NCBI GenBank assembly: GCA_018398815.1
Contig: CM031595.1
Span: 142,070,971 to 142,134,970, forward strand
DNA length: 64,000 nt
Source: Conus ventricosus
Taxonomy: Eukaryota; Mollusca; Gastropoda; Neogastropoda; Conidae
Direction of reading: 5' to 3'
The position numbers and the translations under genes are program-made. Numbering within the stretch: the first letter of the stretch is position 1; the number at the start of each line of letters is the position of its first letter. A model generated the notes under the pieces. The model was given only the letters and a program-made list of their open reading frames with translations, had not been told where the DNA came from and made no database searches. Shown piece after piece: positions 41,901 through 56,290 of this stretch.

Positions 41901-44500
41901 ATGAATTAGTGGTATCATGTAGTTAGGGGGAACCCAGTGAAAAGTATGAGCAGCAGCCAGTGCTGTGAAAGACACGACAAGCCATTTCTGTGGACCAAAT
42001 TTTTCGTCTTTGGACCAATTCCAAGGAACTGTTTACCAGCTCTCTACAGGCAGTGTGACGGAGGTTCAGTCCCCCAGACACGTGCAGCGGTGACTGTGAC
42101 TGGGGTCCTGACCTGGGCCATCTGCTTCCCTGACACCTCCTTTACTGGGGCATGGCAGTTAAGCTGTCCCACAGACCTCGCTGTTCCCTCATTGCCCTGC
42201 CTTCCTTCTGCTGCTGCTTGCATGCAGATACAACCCTTTCATGTTCCTGTCTTGGATTCTTACTGTGATGATCCCCATCACTGTGAGCTTTCCCAACCCC
42301 CAACTCCCATCCTTTCCCAATGAGTATCCTGCCAGCCTGGAGATGGATTTAGTTCGGTGGAATCATGACTATCTCAGAACAGTTTTGGCCACTAGATATT
42401 ACAGGCACAGTGATCTGTGTGTCTTTCCTATCATGCCCTCAAGGCTTGTGTCTTTGACACCACTGGCTGACACATCTTGACACATGTGGTTCATGCTCTA
42501 TGATTGATTGTTGATGTCCCCCAAAGCATTGATCATTGTTGTCCAATTAATCCCCCTTGTGTTCAATATTATATCTCATAGAGGCAGGTGAGCACTTGCG
42601 TTCTGATTCGCACCGTTGATACTTCCCTTTCTCTGTCCATTATATGAATAATTTTTCTTGCCAAAGATATGTAGATCTGATATTTTATAACAAAAACAGC
42701 TGTGAATCTTTTCATTTTGTATATCTGGAGTTTTGAAGGAAAAAAAAGCAAAACTTACAAATAAAATAATTTGCCGCACAACCAATTTGGTTTTCTGTGT
42801 TGAATTCCTGGTCATTGCTCTGAAGTTGTATGTGACACGATTCCCTCAGACAGGCTGATGTCACAACTTCAACCTGTCAGAACCTGATTTACACTGTTAC
42901 CTGTCAGTCAGGAGAAAGACTTGACTAAATCCCAACACCTGCCTTTGTACAAGGGGATGGGTGGAAAGGAGGATGATCTAAGTAAAGTGGTGGACCTGAT
43001 TGACCATGACCAAGACAGCTGCTTGCAGTGCTAATAAGACAAAGACCGGAACATTGTCCTATACCTTTAGGACAAAGACAGGTACATTGTCCTATGCATT
43101 CAGGATGGAGACAGACACATTGTCCTGAAGGACACAGGTCTGGCATGTTGACAGACAATGCAGTGCAGGTGTAAACAGTAAACCAGGCATGCAGTGATGG
43201 TCTCCACCTTTCTCTCTGTGTCTCTGTGCATGGTTCTGACTCTTTGGCCACTGACACTAGACATTTCTATGCCACCTGTCTTCTCCACTTGTGTCTGGAT
43301 GGTACCCCCCCCCCCCCCCCCCTCTCCCTGTTAGTGTCACTGTAGTCCCTTCACGGCCTCTGGCACTGCCCTCTGCTAGTGTACAGCTCTGGTGGCTCAT
43401 CTGCCTCTATGAATGACACGATTGTTGTTGTTGTTGTGCGGTGATGTGACCTGTCACAATAATCATGATTTCTTGACCTTTTGCGCTCTGGTCTTCTGTA
43501 TTGAGATGGTTTGTTTGTTGTGGAATGGTTTGACGTCTGCCATTGACATGCATTATTGTGAAATAATATGATTTGTTGCCAATGACATGATTGTGGTGTT
43601 GTGGAATGCCGAGTTTTGTGAATGCTGTGATTGTTCATTGTGCAGTGGTGTGACTACTAGAGATTCCATTCTTGATGTGCACTGTTGTCAGTTAACCCGT
43701 TATACAAGGCAACCAGGAACTTCCGCACATGGAAGAGAAAGGATGTATCCTTGATCTGATTTTCTTTTTTAAGTTGAATTGTGTGCCAGCTTGAATGAAG
43801 AAACTTCTTGTGTTTGCGCAAACAGAATCAGTCCTGGTAATTCACCAATGTGTTATGCGCTAGAGGTATAGATATGTTCAAAAGAATCCAGGCAGCTTAC
43901 CTTACTGCTTACCACTGGTTACGCAGATAATCTTATTTTGCGCTTCCACCTTAGTTCCGATAGTGGTGTGTAGTGTGAACTAATAGAACCTCAGTTTCAT
44001 GTGGTTTGATTGATATTTGATACACCCCCACTACCTTCCCCATCCACCTCCTTGCAAGCAGTGTTGGTCATGCAGAGTGAACTAACCGATATTTAAAAAC
44101 AAAACAGACATGTTTCTTTGCCTTTCGATTGTGTGTTGACATGGTCTACTGGATACGGCATTGTGTTAAAGCAGACACAGTCGTACAATGCGTATGGTTG
44201 TGTGGTCTTCTTTGATGGCATGTTTAGTCACACCCAACTGTGTTTCGCACTCAGCTATACTGTGTTTCACCGCCTGTTTACCTCGTCGCACTGTGTCTTC
44301 GTCAGTTGCATGCTTCTGTCAACTACCTGAGGTAAGGTACATTCTCCACATAGTCACATCAGCATCATGTAAGTTCAGTTCATTGTACTCTGTTTATGGC
44401 CTTCATCTATATGTAAGCTATGACCTGTGGCACTCTTTTCATATCATCAGTGTTCATGGTGTTGTCATCAACGTGTAAGCTGTTCTCTAAAAAACCACAG
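41901..44500 (+). other. intronic sequence, no gene recognised
   Basis: Holds a short repeat (43035-43135: GGACAAAGAC then ACATTGTCCT(A/G)), a C-run (about 43305-43322) and an AATAAA at 42760. ORFs at 41937-42323 and 44118-44330 have no recognisable domain. Confidence 0.4.
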
Positions 44501-45520
44501 TCCATCTATTTAGTCTTCTTTATTTTGGCATGTAAAGTGCACATTGTGATACTCTGTCATGTGTCCATGTCTTCATACTTGAGGTACACATTTTAATATT
44601 CTGTTCATATGTCTGTTTTTCTTGTGTAAGATACACATTGTAATGTTTTGTCATGTGATTAATGTGCACATAGACTACTCTGCCCATATATTTGTTCTTT
44701 ACATGTTAAGTACACATTTTAATAGTCTATACATGTCTTCATTCTCCATATACAGCGTAAACATTTTGATATTCTATAGATGTGCTCATTTCTCTTCTTG
44801 AAAATACTCTTATTGTGTTCATTCTTCACATGTAAGATATGCATTGCAATATTCTGTACATGTGTTTTTGTACATCTAGTTACACATTGTAATATTCTGA
44901 GTTTATTCTTCACACATAGGGTACACACTGTAATGTTATATCCATGTGTTCATTTCTTTACATTTAAGGCACACATTGTATAGTGCGATCCTTGTGTTCA
45001 TTTCTTTACACATAAGATACACATCATAATTCTTTGTGAACATATTCATTTTTATTTATGTGTAAATCACACATTGGTCCATCTACTCATTTCTTGGCAT
45101 GTAAGGTATACATTGTGATACTGCCGCCTGCATGTTCATTTTTTCCCACAGGTTCTTTTCATCACATCTTTTGTCTTATTGCTATTTTTTTTACACATGT
45201 AAAGTACACATTGTAATGCAGTGTTCACAGGTTCATTTCTTCACGTTACAATTACATTGTTATGTTCTGTACACATATTAATTTCATCATATGTAAAGTA
45301 CACATTGTAATATTCTGTGTGTTCATTTTTTCCCCAAATTTACAGCATACATTGCGGTAATGTTTACTTGTTCATCATAGAAAGATACATATTGTTACAC
45401 TCTTGTTTTCTTCATTTCCAAACATGTAATCTTCATATTGTAACGCTTATGTTCAGTAGTTCATTCCTTCACAGATAAAGTGCACATAATATTCATGTTC
45501 ACTCCATGCTTGTATCTGAA
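44500..45520. repeat. degenerate tandem array (TACACATTGTAATATTCTGT)
   Basis: About 20 irregular copies of ACATGTAAG(G/A)TACACATTGT, then AATATTCTGT and CATGTGTTCATTTCTT, period roughly 45-60 bases. No coding potential. Confidence 0.85.
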
Positions 45521-46366
45521 TGCTGAACACCCATAGGACTGTGTTTGACATGTTTGTGTTTTATGTCTGCATTATGTAATGCTAATACAGCACCTCAAAA
45601 GGGCCGCACATTTGTACATGTTTTGCATTATCATGAGTCCATCATTGGCTGCATGCTCTATGTTGCCTGTTGGCTGCATGCCAAAGTCAACTCCATGATA
45701 TGGTGCACACCTTTGTATCCTTGCCGAATCTCAGCGTCCTCATTCCCAGCGTGCCACTCGGCCAGCTGCAAACCAATTCCTGTAGCCTGAGTCTGTTGGT
45801 CTGTGTGATCCAATCACTGGTGTGAGCACAGATAACTGGTACACCGTGGATATTGTTACCCATTGGTGTGTTGATGACCGTTGTACTGTCAGCACCGGTA
45901 ACATTATGTTTCATACAAAATTCTTTAGTTTACCATTCACATAACAAAAACTCGAATCATAGAAGCTTGCCTTGTCAAAGAGAGTAAAGAATCATAAGTT
46001 TCAGTTTTACCATGGGGCAATTACATATGAGTTAGGGAATGAGCCATGCATCATGTTTCATAGTGCAAGCACTTGTCATTACATGATGTTTGAGATTTGG
46101 ATATAATTCACTATGGCAGGAGACAAGAATATTGTCTTGTGTCCTAAATACAGCTGTAAGCACTTGCCAGTAGATTATTGGTTGTTCATCTCTCATAGGG
46201 TTTTCAATAATCGGTTCCTTTCATGATTTCCGTTGTTGTCAACTTTCTCCTTCATTGCAAAGATTCATGTTTTCATTGGAGAACTTGTCCATTGTTTTTC
46301 ACAGGACATAGTGCTAGTAAGTTTAACTGAAAAGTTTGTTATGAAATTGATCTTTTGGCCAGTTCT
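45521..46366 (+). other. intronic sequence, nothing recognised
   Basis: No repeat, RNA gene or exon recognised. Confidence 0.4.
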
Positions 46367-46506
46367 TCTTCTTCTTCTTCTTCTTCATCTTCTGTCCTTC
46401 TTCTTCTTCTTCTTCTTCTTCTTCTTCTTCTTCTTCTTCTTCTTCTTCAGCAATTGCAACTTTTTCTTCTTCTTTTTCTTCTTCTTCTTCTTGTTCTTCT
46501 TCTTCA
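46367..46506. repeat. (CTT)n microsatellite
   Basis: Near-pure (TTC)n from 46367, longest block 46397-46449, with a repeated CAGCAAT(T/A)GCAAC interruption at 46448 and 46504. Confidence 0.95.
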
Positions 46507-47330
46507 GCAATAGCAACATGAATTGCCTTTCACTGAACATCTTTTAGATGTTCGTTCTAATGTTTAGCCATTTGTGTTATGAGCTAAACTCTCTGTTATA
46601 ATTTTTTAACACTCATTCAGTGGAAAGACAGAAAGACAGACTCAAGAATCATACTGTAAGTGTTACTAACCATTTCTGAAGGTTCTTGTCATGGATTAAT
46701 GTGTCGTAACCAAGACTCAAGTTTGTTCCCATCACCTCTTCAGGGAACAACCTTGTTCCCCTCTTTCTGATTTCTGATTATTGTTGCATGAACTTCACCT
46801 CCAGAAGCATCCTCACGTCTTGATACTGATCATTTTGTTCTTTCCTAAAGCATGCAAGGCTTCCGATAGAGAAGAAAACCAGTGTTTCCCCATCGTACTC
46901 CCATTTTTGTCTCATTAATCTTGACTCTACAGACTGTTACTGAGGTGTAAAAGACGTTTAAACCTACTGACATGATGTGTAACCATTCAGGTATGACGCA
47001 GAAACCTGGAGACATGATGTACAAACATGCAGTGACAGTGAGCAAAGGTCTGTCCACATGACGTAGAATTGATGAACAGACCTGTAGAGCTGACATTGTC
47101 CTGCAACATGTGTGTCAACAAATCAGCATATCTTTGGGCTTGCACATACAAAATCACAGTTCCATTACATTTTTTTGCACACAGTCAAACCCATGGCTCA
47201 AAATGGGATGCCTGATATCTTTTGGTTCACGCAAGCAGTCACTCATTCTTGCACTGAGCTCTGTCTGCAGTGTGCTCAAACAGGGAATCACCTCAGAAGC
47301 ACTGTTCATTGATTCATGAAGGCATCACCA
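46507..47330 (+). other. intronic sequence, nothing recognised
   Basis: Weak recurrence of CTGACATGATGT near 46960-47060. No exon or gene seen. Confidence 0.4.
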
Positions 47331-48060
47331 TGCGTCATCTGATAACATTGTACATGCTGCACTGAGAACATCAGTCATGAGCATTTCCCAGATAACATCA
47401 TCCATACTTCACTCTTTACATTAGTTATGAGGACCTTTCTAATAACATCATCCATACTGCGCCATTTTCATGTCATCAGGACTCTCCTGGTAACATCATA
47501 TGTGCCGTGCTGTTGACATCAATCATCACCTGGTAACATTATCCATACTGTGTTGTTGACATCAGTCATCAGAACCAACCTGACCATCCTTACATGCTGT
47601 TAAAGTCGGTCAAGGATGCCATCCAATGACATCGCTCATCCGGATTTACCTGAAAACATCATCGATCCATTTCTGATGAAATCAGTCACCATGTGTTCAG
47701 TGATAACATCATTTAGTGCTGCTGATAAAGTCAGCCGGCCCTCTCATGTTCTCTGATGACATCATTCATCCAGTGATGCCAAGGTCACCAACTTGATGTC
47801 ATCTGGTAACATGTGATGATAATGAAATCAGTCTGGATTTTATTCAACATCATCCTTGCGATGATGGTACTGCCAACCATGTAATAACATCATCCTTGTG
47901 GTGACGGTAAAATCATCCCTGGATATCACCTGATAATAGCATGTATGCAGTACCAATCAAATCAGTCAACAGGTGTGATATGATGACATCGTTCATGGGG
48001 GTGATGATTCAAATAACCATTGGATACAATCTGATGAGATCATCTGTGTGGTGCAAATAA
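47330..48060. repeat. degenerate tandem array (TGATAACATCATCCAT)
   Basis: About 18 copies of (C/T)TG(A/G)TAACATCATCCAT(A/G)C and ATCAGTCAT, period about 40-50 bases. Confidence 0.8.
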
Positions 48061-48900
48061 AAAAAAATCACCTAGTGTTTCAAATAGGATGCAGACTTGT
48101 GTACCCCTGCACCTAATTGGCATTTTATCTGCCAATTAAAAAGAAAAAAAAATCAATCAGTAATCAACACTACCAGAAATATACAGTTCCTGTGAAACTT
48201 AATTTTTGTCTTTCCTCTTGTGATGTTTTCTTTTTTCCTCAGTGTTCTGCGTAGGCAAGAGGGAGACTGTCCTCCTCTTAGCAGCTCCTGATGAGATCAG
48301 TGAAATGGGATTTACCGCTGAAAGTTTCAGAACTATCATGTGCAGGGAGTTTATTCTGATCATGCTGAAATTGGAAGGATATTTTGATGGGGTATTTCAC
48401 TTTCCTTGCAGGTTTCTCAGACGTGGTCAAGATACAGTTTCCTGGAAAATGCTGTGGAATCCTTGTATAATCAGAAATTTGAGATGGACAGGTCTGATAG
48501 TAGGATCAGTCATGGAATACCATGAAAATTATCATGGAGTGAGACTTGATGTACCATCCATCCAGTTGTAACAAATGTGATCATCAGTGTTGAAACAGGT
48601 GATCACCAGGTATGACATTATCATGTGATGTTCATCAAATCAGCTGTTGGGTGTCCTTTGATTACGTTACGGTGCTGATGAAGTTGCCCATCTGGCGTTG
48701 TTTAATGAAGTACTCTTTTGTGCCATGAAAGAAGTCGGTAAACAATGCAGTCAACAGCTTTCTGCTTTTCCCCATTATCATCAGTGGACATCTGTTCACA
48801 AATGTCTGTGCACATATTTTGGCTGCCCCAAAGGTAAATGCTCATTCAGAATTTACCTCCATAACTATTGGCTTTTTTCCCCTACCGCCCATCTGTTAAC
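48061..48900 (+). other. intronic sequence, nothing recognised
   Basis: A 109-codon ORF at 48242-48571 lacks the acidic or Ig composition of this gene and has no recognisable domain. Confidence 0.4.
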
Positions 48901-50820
48901 ACTTTCTATGCATCAGTATTTGGTCAGAGGGATTTAAACATCAGCAGACATTCTTGTGCATCAGCACTTACTCAGATTTTCCTGAACATCACTTGCTTTT
49001 GTAAACATTTGTGTACATTAGTGCTCAGCAACTTACTCATTCCCATACATCAAAGACAGTCTGACTCACCAACATGTATACAGATATTCTCTAACAAGAA
49101 GATTTCCCTACATTTCAGCAGCTGTTCTCATATTTTCAGACAGCAGCATTCATATTTCATATTCCTGTATGTCTCTGGTCACCTACCTCAGTATTCATCC
49201 AGATATTAGTATACATCAGTGCTATCTAACAGCAGCAATCAGGATATATTCTAGCATATCACTGTCATTTTGTTCTCAGATCTTTCAGTAACATCTACAA
49301 TCATTCAGAACTTCCCAGTCATCAACAGTCATTCAGGTCATCCCACATTTCAAGTCTTTTGGGTGTTCCTGTACTTCAGCAATCAATCAGATCTTTTCGC
49401 TCATCAACACTTGTTCAACTAGTTTAACACAAAAGCATGCACCCTCCTGTATCAATACAAATGAGAACAGTTGCAGCATTAAAGATGATCATATTCATCA
49501 ATGCTAATACAGATATCTTCTTACAAAAGACATTTCTATGTTTCAACCATCATACATCACAAATTTTGATATTCCCAGTAATTGCTACTAATCCATTATG
49601 TCACTATTTGTCCAGTTATTTCCCAGCACCTATAAATATTTTTTTTTTAGTACATTCTAATGGATCACTCTAATTCAGCGCTATGTATAAGTCTCTGTAC
49701 TTGAATATTAACGATCATTCTGATCTTCTCACACTCTGCATTGTTTTAGACTAGCCTGTACATCAAGCCTTTCCTGTCCTCCCACACATCAACAGACATA
49801 CAGACCTCATACATCAGTGATCATTCATGCCATCCTGTGCATCAACAGGTTTTCCTACGGCAACAATCATTCAAACCTTCTCATGCATCATTGGCCATTT
49901 CAGTAGTGAGATTTACCGATAATTCATATGTTGTTATATATCAACACTCATTCTGACACATACATCAATACATCGATCTTGTCATGCATCAGCAAGTCAC
50001 CTGGGCCTCCACATTTGCATTTAACTAGACTTCAAGAATAATTCACACCTGCCATTACATAGCAGTCAGTCGTACCTTTTTGTGCATTAACTATCAGTCA
50101 GACCATCCCCAGCACCAGCAATCACTCAGACCTTGCCAGCATAAGCAATCATTTAGATTGTGCCAACATCAACAATCATTCAGACTGTACCAACATAAAC
50201 AATCATTCAGATTGTGCCAACATCAACAATCACTCAGACTTTTGTCACTCGGAACATTCCTTACAGCAACATCAGCAGTCATTCAGATCCCCTTTGCACC
50301 AATGATCCAGACCTTCCATTTTGTCAAATCATTCAGAGCTTCCCAAAATAAGCATTAAGACCTCCCAACATTTAGATCCTCCTGCACCAGCCCTGATATG
50401 GCCCTTTGCGGTCGGCTGGGCTATAAGCAACATTATCTTATCTTATCTTATCCTCCTGCACACAAAGAATCATCCAAACCTTCCCTGACATCAACAGCCA
50501 TTCAGACCTTCCCATACATGTATCAACAATCATCAAGATCCTTCCATACATCAGCAATAATTCAGACCTTCCCTTGCATGAACAATCATTCAGACCTTCC
50601 CCTGCTTCAGCAACCAGCATATATGTTCATAGATCAAGGTTTTGACAGTCGCATGCACCAGCAATCATCTGATACTTTATGAACGCTAGCAGTCACTTCC
50701 GTTTAGATTTTTTCAGAGTACAAACATTCAGACCTCTTCACGCATCAGAATTTGTTCAGACCTTTTGATTGATTTGTTTAGACCTTTCCATGCATATTTA
50801 TTCACCTCCTGTAAAATGAC
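48900..50820. repeat. degenerate tandem array (CATCAGCAATCATTCAGACC)
   Basis: About 40 irregular copies of a unit like CA(A/G)CAATCATTCAGACCTTCC and CATACATCA; most regular at 50090-50240 (period near 36) and 50455-50620. Confidence 0.85.
50387..50451 (+). mobile_element. retroelement 3' end with (CTTAT)n tail
   Basis: CAGCCCTGATATGGCCCTTT, GCGGTCGGCTGGGCTATAAG and CAAC, then TTATCTTATCTTATCTTATC. The pattern of a conserved 3' end plus short-repeat tail fits a SINE or LINE end; I recall a similar 3' end from gastropod genomes. A mutated copy lies at 54074-54130. Confidence 0.6.
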
Positions 50821-51800
50821 AGTTGCTTAGGCTTCCCTGTAAACATTACAACATCAACAATCATGTAAATATTCCTATTAGGGCTTTACATGCATCTAAA
50901 GTTAACAAAACCTTAAACGTTCATGCAGCAGTCCCCGTTTGTTCACAAACTTTAGCTGATCACCCTCTCCCCCATGCACCCCCACTATCCCCATCCCCCA
51001 CCCCTCTCCAGATAAACAGTCACTTCGCTATTTCCGTTCATCTTTAGAACAGATATCTCCACATACTTGTGGACACTGAGACACTTTCGTACATAGCACA
51101 TTTATGCGTTCCACTCTGTTTTCATCCTGCCAGTTCAGTCTCTAAGAGGAATACATCTTTTTACTCCAGTTCCAGTTTCACAGCGTAGACGTGGGTTGAA
51201 GAAGAGGAGCTGCCAACCCCACAGTCTGTTATAACTTCAAGTGAAGTGGACCGCATTGGAGGATATGGTGCAAAGTCTGATTTCCAAGATTGTTGTTGCT
51301 GTTGGTGATGATTCAAGCTTTGTCTTCTTGAATCTTTGGGTGTGTAGGTGGTTGTAGTCATTGTGCATCAATACCAGCACAACCTGCTTTTGACTTTCAA
51401 GAGGTGACATTCCTGACTGTGGATAGGAAATGGTCTTGATAAGGATTTAATCTCAGCAGAGCTTGCAATTGTGTCTGTTTATTGGTTCCAAGCTGGACTT
51501 TACCTCTTGTTTGAGGTTCCTTTGCTTATGTATTCTGACTTTAAAAAAAAAATGCAGTTGAGTTGATTAATCAATGGTTTTTTTGGTAGAGACAACTTCA
51601 CCATTAAATACCACCATTGACCATTTATTGAATGTGAAATCCTAGTTGATTTCTCCATTGTCTTCAAATGAGCACAATTAAGTGATCCCCTTGTCTGTTT
51701 TGAGTAGTGTGACTGAATACTGTCTCTTGTCATAAATCATATCATTTTGCATTTACATTTTTACTACATGTCATTTTGCAAAGTTAAGGCATTTTGAAGT
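50821..51800 (+). other. intronic sequence, nothing recognised
   Basis: No repeat, RNA gene or exon recognised. Confidence 0.4.
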
Positions 51801-51829
51801 ATCTTCTGGCAGGTGTCGATTGAAGGTTG

Positions 51830-52145
51830 CGGTACACCATCATCTCATGCACATTTAAATATTCCCCATTCATCATCATCAGTTCGACTTATAGCACTCT
51901 CAGAGGTATTCCCATACATCATCATTTATATCATCAATGATTATTGTAGATATGATGTCATTAGTGGTCGGGTCATTTTGATATTCCCACACATCATCAT
52001 CTAACAATGTTGATATTCTCATACATCATCTAATAATGAAATGTTCAAATATTGCCATCCATCAACAACCATTTAAAACCAATGATCATTCAAATATTAC
52101 CATACATCATCAACCAACCACCTTTCAAAGATTCCCATACACAAA
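51830..52145. repeat. degenerate array (ATTCCCATACATCATCA)
   Basis: About nine copies of ATATTCCCA(T/C)ACATCATCAT and variants, period 30-45 bases. Similar in wording to the 48900-50820 array. Confidence 0.75.
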
Positions 52146-52392
52146 TGAGCATGTGCATTCCAATTCAGTCACCATTGGAGAAAAGAATTTATTTTAGGTG
52201 TTGCCAAGCAGCAGAAAATGAGCAGATGGCACTGAGAGGATATAAATCTCAAGATCACCAGCATTTCCTATCATTACATCTGCCAACTGGCTTCCATACA
52301 CATGCTGAATTATGTATATAAAAATTCTGACAAAGCACTGATGCTAGCCAACAGAGCAAAGTTAACACAAGCACACCCATGTGCGTATGTGC

Positions 52393-52413
52393 GTGCACAC
52401 ACACACACATACA

Positions 52414-52479
<66 letters not shown>

Positions 52480-52500
52480 AACAACAACAACATGCACTCG

Positions 52501-52576
<76 letters not shown>

Positions 52577-52614
52577 AACAGACAGACAGACACACACACA
52601 AGCATTCACACACA

Positions 52615-52684
<70 letters not shown>
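52393..52684. repeat. (CA)n microsatellite in three blocks
   Basis: Pure CA at 52410-52478, 52510-52574 and 52619-52683, separated by short unique pieces. The Thr-His and Cys-Val ORFs across it are artefacts of the repeat. Confidence 0.97.
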
Positions 52685-52686
<2 letters not shown>

Positions 52687-55600
52687 CTTACCTATGCACA
52701 TTGCACAGACTGCACAGATTCTTTCTCTCTGTTCTATGTTCTTAAACATTCATACGTTCATGCTGAGATGTGCACCAATTTATCAATGACAGTTGATGTG
52801 ATTTGGTGCCATCAGTACCCACTGTCTCTCAGTGGGGCAGCCTTGCATCTACCTTGCCACGATGGTGGCCCAAACCTTTGTTTGTGCATTTGCCACCAAA
52901 TGAGAAATTATCTGATAACTATGGCATCTAAATGACTGTCATCCAGTGTCATCATATATCAAAAGCAAGCAGTCACCAGAACACTAAGATGCTCACTACA
53001 GTAACTAAGATTTTGCTGTCATGTAATGTTGGGTTTGCACAAGGTCATTGTAGCACAACACACTTGTGTTTAATTAGACAAATGACATGGGCTTTGAGTC
53101 CCTTCCTGTTCTTTTTGTCAAACCAGGACCATGATTATCACCATCGTTCTGGAACATTTAGCCTATAAGCTCACAGAAAGCACATCTTCACAAGGTTCAA
53201 ATTTTGTATCCTGGACTTCCCATCTGCTCAGGCTGTATGCTCAAGGTCATGGTTTGAATAAGCTTGAAGCTTAATCTACACTGCCTGAAAGATGACCGTT
53301 TTTAACAGTTCATATTCTATGCATAATCATAGCATTGCTTTATAGTTTGGTGCCTCGGCTTACTTGTTTGTCAATATTTAGGTCCTGCCTAGCCAGCTGA
53401 AGTCTTTTCTGACTGTGAAATCCTTGGATTATCTGTAAGATCTGATATGAAGAAATGACATTGCACATTATCTGGTAAATACAGTACCACAATACAGAGT
53501 CATTGGCCTCTGTTAGTAATCATCCACCATTGTTCTTGACTTCCCTAGGTTTTACAGTTACACTGGATCTCTTGCCAGCTTTAGTAAAAGTCCCTTCTCA
53601 GATTATACTACAATTGTCAATGAGAATGGTGAAGCAGATCCATAGCCTACGTGCAAAATAAATCCTTGGCCAATAAGCAAGAAATCTGTGTTCTGGATCT
53701 TTGGCCAGAATTTGTAAAATTCCTTCAGTTGCATTTTGATTTTGAGCATGTTTGAAAATGGCCCATACTTTTTACTGTATTGGGTCTTTACAGCCATGTT
53801 GTGAAATTGTTGCAGGGGACCTAGGCCAGTCCTGAACTAAAATTCTGTTCTGGGTTTCTGTTGTACTAAATTGACCAGAATTTAGCTTTTCCAAATGATA
53901 TATCATCATTTTCAACTAGTGACCAAAATTTTGAACAAGTCTGCTCTGATTTGCTATTATACTGAACCTATTGCCAGCATTTGGGCAGCTTTTAAGACTT
54001 GTAATGACCTACACCATTTGTGTTTGTCATTTTTTTTCCTAACACATAGTCTAATTTTTCCTTTATAACTATATTACAGCCCTGATAATACCTGTGTAGT
54101 CAGCTGGATTATAAGGATTATAAGTAGCACTACTTGACTGAAAAAAAATTGATATTATTTGTTTCTTGGACCCAGCAGCAGCAGCAAAAATCAACCTGAC
54201 ATCTATCATATTGAAGCTGTGATTGTTGAAAAAGTCGCAGTCTATAGCTGCCTTTCGGACAAAATTCATATTGGCTGTGAAGATTCACACTGCAGGCCAT
54301 TGGAGCTCTGATTGGTGGAAGAGTTCCACTTATGGTTACATTCCTTCAAGACTCAGGTTGATTTTGTAAGATCCAGATGGCAGGCTGTTATATTGTGCTG
54401 TAATAGTTGGAAAAGTTTTAATCTCATGTTACCAATCTGTCAGAACCCAAACTGACTCTGTTATCAGTGCACGGGGGAAAAAAAGAAAAAAAAAACTATT
54501 GTTACTAGAGGGACATTCAGCAAACATCTGCATACATGAGTTCCTAGAGCACTAACCAGCTTTTGGTAAAGAATCATATTGATTGTTATCATGCACCAAC
54601 AGCAGCATTTGAGAAATATCCATAATGGAAATGAAAATTCATAACAATCCATCAGCTTACATGTGATGAGAACCTGTCATGGTTCTTGGTTATTTGTGCC
54701 ACCCACCAGCATTCGTTTAACTGACTTCAAATATGAAGTGAAACAGAGAAACAAGTTTGTGCATATGGTTAATGTCTTTGCCCACAAGTATTTTGTGGGC
54801 TGTAAATTGTTTTCCTTCCCTTGCCCTCCAGCCTGTAAGCAATCGTCTTCTCCAAGCTTAGTCCACAGTTAAACAGAACATAGATTTTGTTGTCCTGCTG
54901 ATCCACACCATCTACATTTTGGTGGGTACAGGCTTGTTTTCACTGCACATGGAGGTGCATATTCAGCAATGGGCACACCTGCAAACAAACAAGAACCAGA
55001 CACGGATGCAATCGCAGAGATTAGTGTTTTTACAGAAATCATGTCCAAAAAGTGACATTTTTTTTCGTCAATGAGAATCAGAAAAAAAGGTCTTCTATTG
55101 TCAAGTATTAGAGGAATGGGAACTTCAGATAATTCATAGGTTTGCTGCGAAATTAGATGATGACTGCTCCACATCTTTTTAACACAGTGTGAATAACCTT
55201 CTCATAAATGTGTATCAGTTAAAGAATGGAAATGATAACTTCATTTCAAAACTTGAGATATAATAATATGACCGTGTGCTTATTACCAAACCAAACCAAA
55301 CCAAAACAAAATAAAAGGAAATACAAAATCTTAAATGTAAGCTATGAGTATTATATGCACATTTGTTGGGTTGCAACATCTTTGATACTCAATTTAGACA
55401 ATGTGAAATTGTCCACAAATTCCAATGGGGTGGTCTGCAATTTGACACACTGAAATGTCATTATTTTTGTAGGATTATGGTATTTGTCATTTCAGCTTAC
55501 TATACAATACATTCATCAGAGACTTGATCATTAGAGACTAAACCAACATTGTGAAACTACCTCAGCAGTATCCTAGCACCAGTTATCACTGTCCTCCTGC

Positions 55601-56290
55601 CCTCTGTCACTGCACATCACCAGGATGCCCTAGTTCGCCTCTCCATCCAGTCTGTTCATTCCTCTCCAGTCTGTATCAGATTACATACACCATAGCTGTC
55701 AGTCTTTTGAAGCCAAAATTCAAGAGGTAGGGGATAAAAACACAGTTTTGCTTTGAATATCTTTTAACTCGTTAACGCATGGTAGGAAATATAAAAGTAT
55801 CTTCACCATGTGAAGTTGCTGACACTGAACATCATTTTGTTTTTGTTTTTTTCTGTGCTGGTATATTTGCTGTTCTCAAAAATGACCACCAGCCCCATAT
55901 CTTCTTATAACAAAATTCTTCTTCTTATAACAACATTTTGAAATTCTTGATTTTTTTTTATCCTACATTTTACCCAGGTTTTAACAGTAGGGCAAATCCT
56001 GAAAAAAATTGGAAAGGTTTACAACTAAGGAACTTGCTTTGACTAAGACATTGGTCACCTCATCAATGACTGAACATAAATCTGTCCAGAAACTATGTTT
56101 ACTAGCTACTACTTTAATCAAATAATGTTGCAGAAAGCATTGCATGATGGATAATGGATGAAAAAGTTAAGTGGAATGAAGAAATGAAGTACAGGATAAT
56201 ACCCTTTCCTTCATACTTCAAGATGTCCTTGCTATCAAGTGAATCTTATGGGGAAACATTTTTTTGCAATGAAAGACATGTACTAATTCC
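52685..56290 (+). other. intronic sequence with one SINE remnant
   Basis: Words such as TTCTGGGTTTCTG and GGCCAGAATTT(G/T) recur loosely at 53340-54450, a very degenerate array at best. No exon or RNA gene seen. Confidence 0.4.
54074..54130 (+). mobile_element. diverged retroelement 3' end
   Basis: TTACAGCCCTGATAATACCT, GTGTAGTCAGCTGGATTATA: a mutated match to the element end at 50387-50451. Confidence 0.45.

Noticed and set aside
46233..46547. 104-codon ORF with a poly-Phe stretch
   Set aside because: Encoded by the (CTT)n microsatellite; no exon signals or homology.
48242..48571. 109-codon ORF in the long intron
   Set aside because: No recognisable domain, mixed composition, no splice sites in a compatible phase.
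52255..52935. Thr-His and Cys-Val ORFs on both strands
   Set aside because: Pure products of the (CA)n microsatellite.
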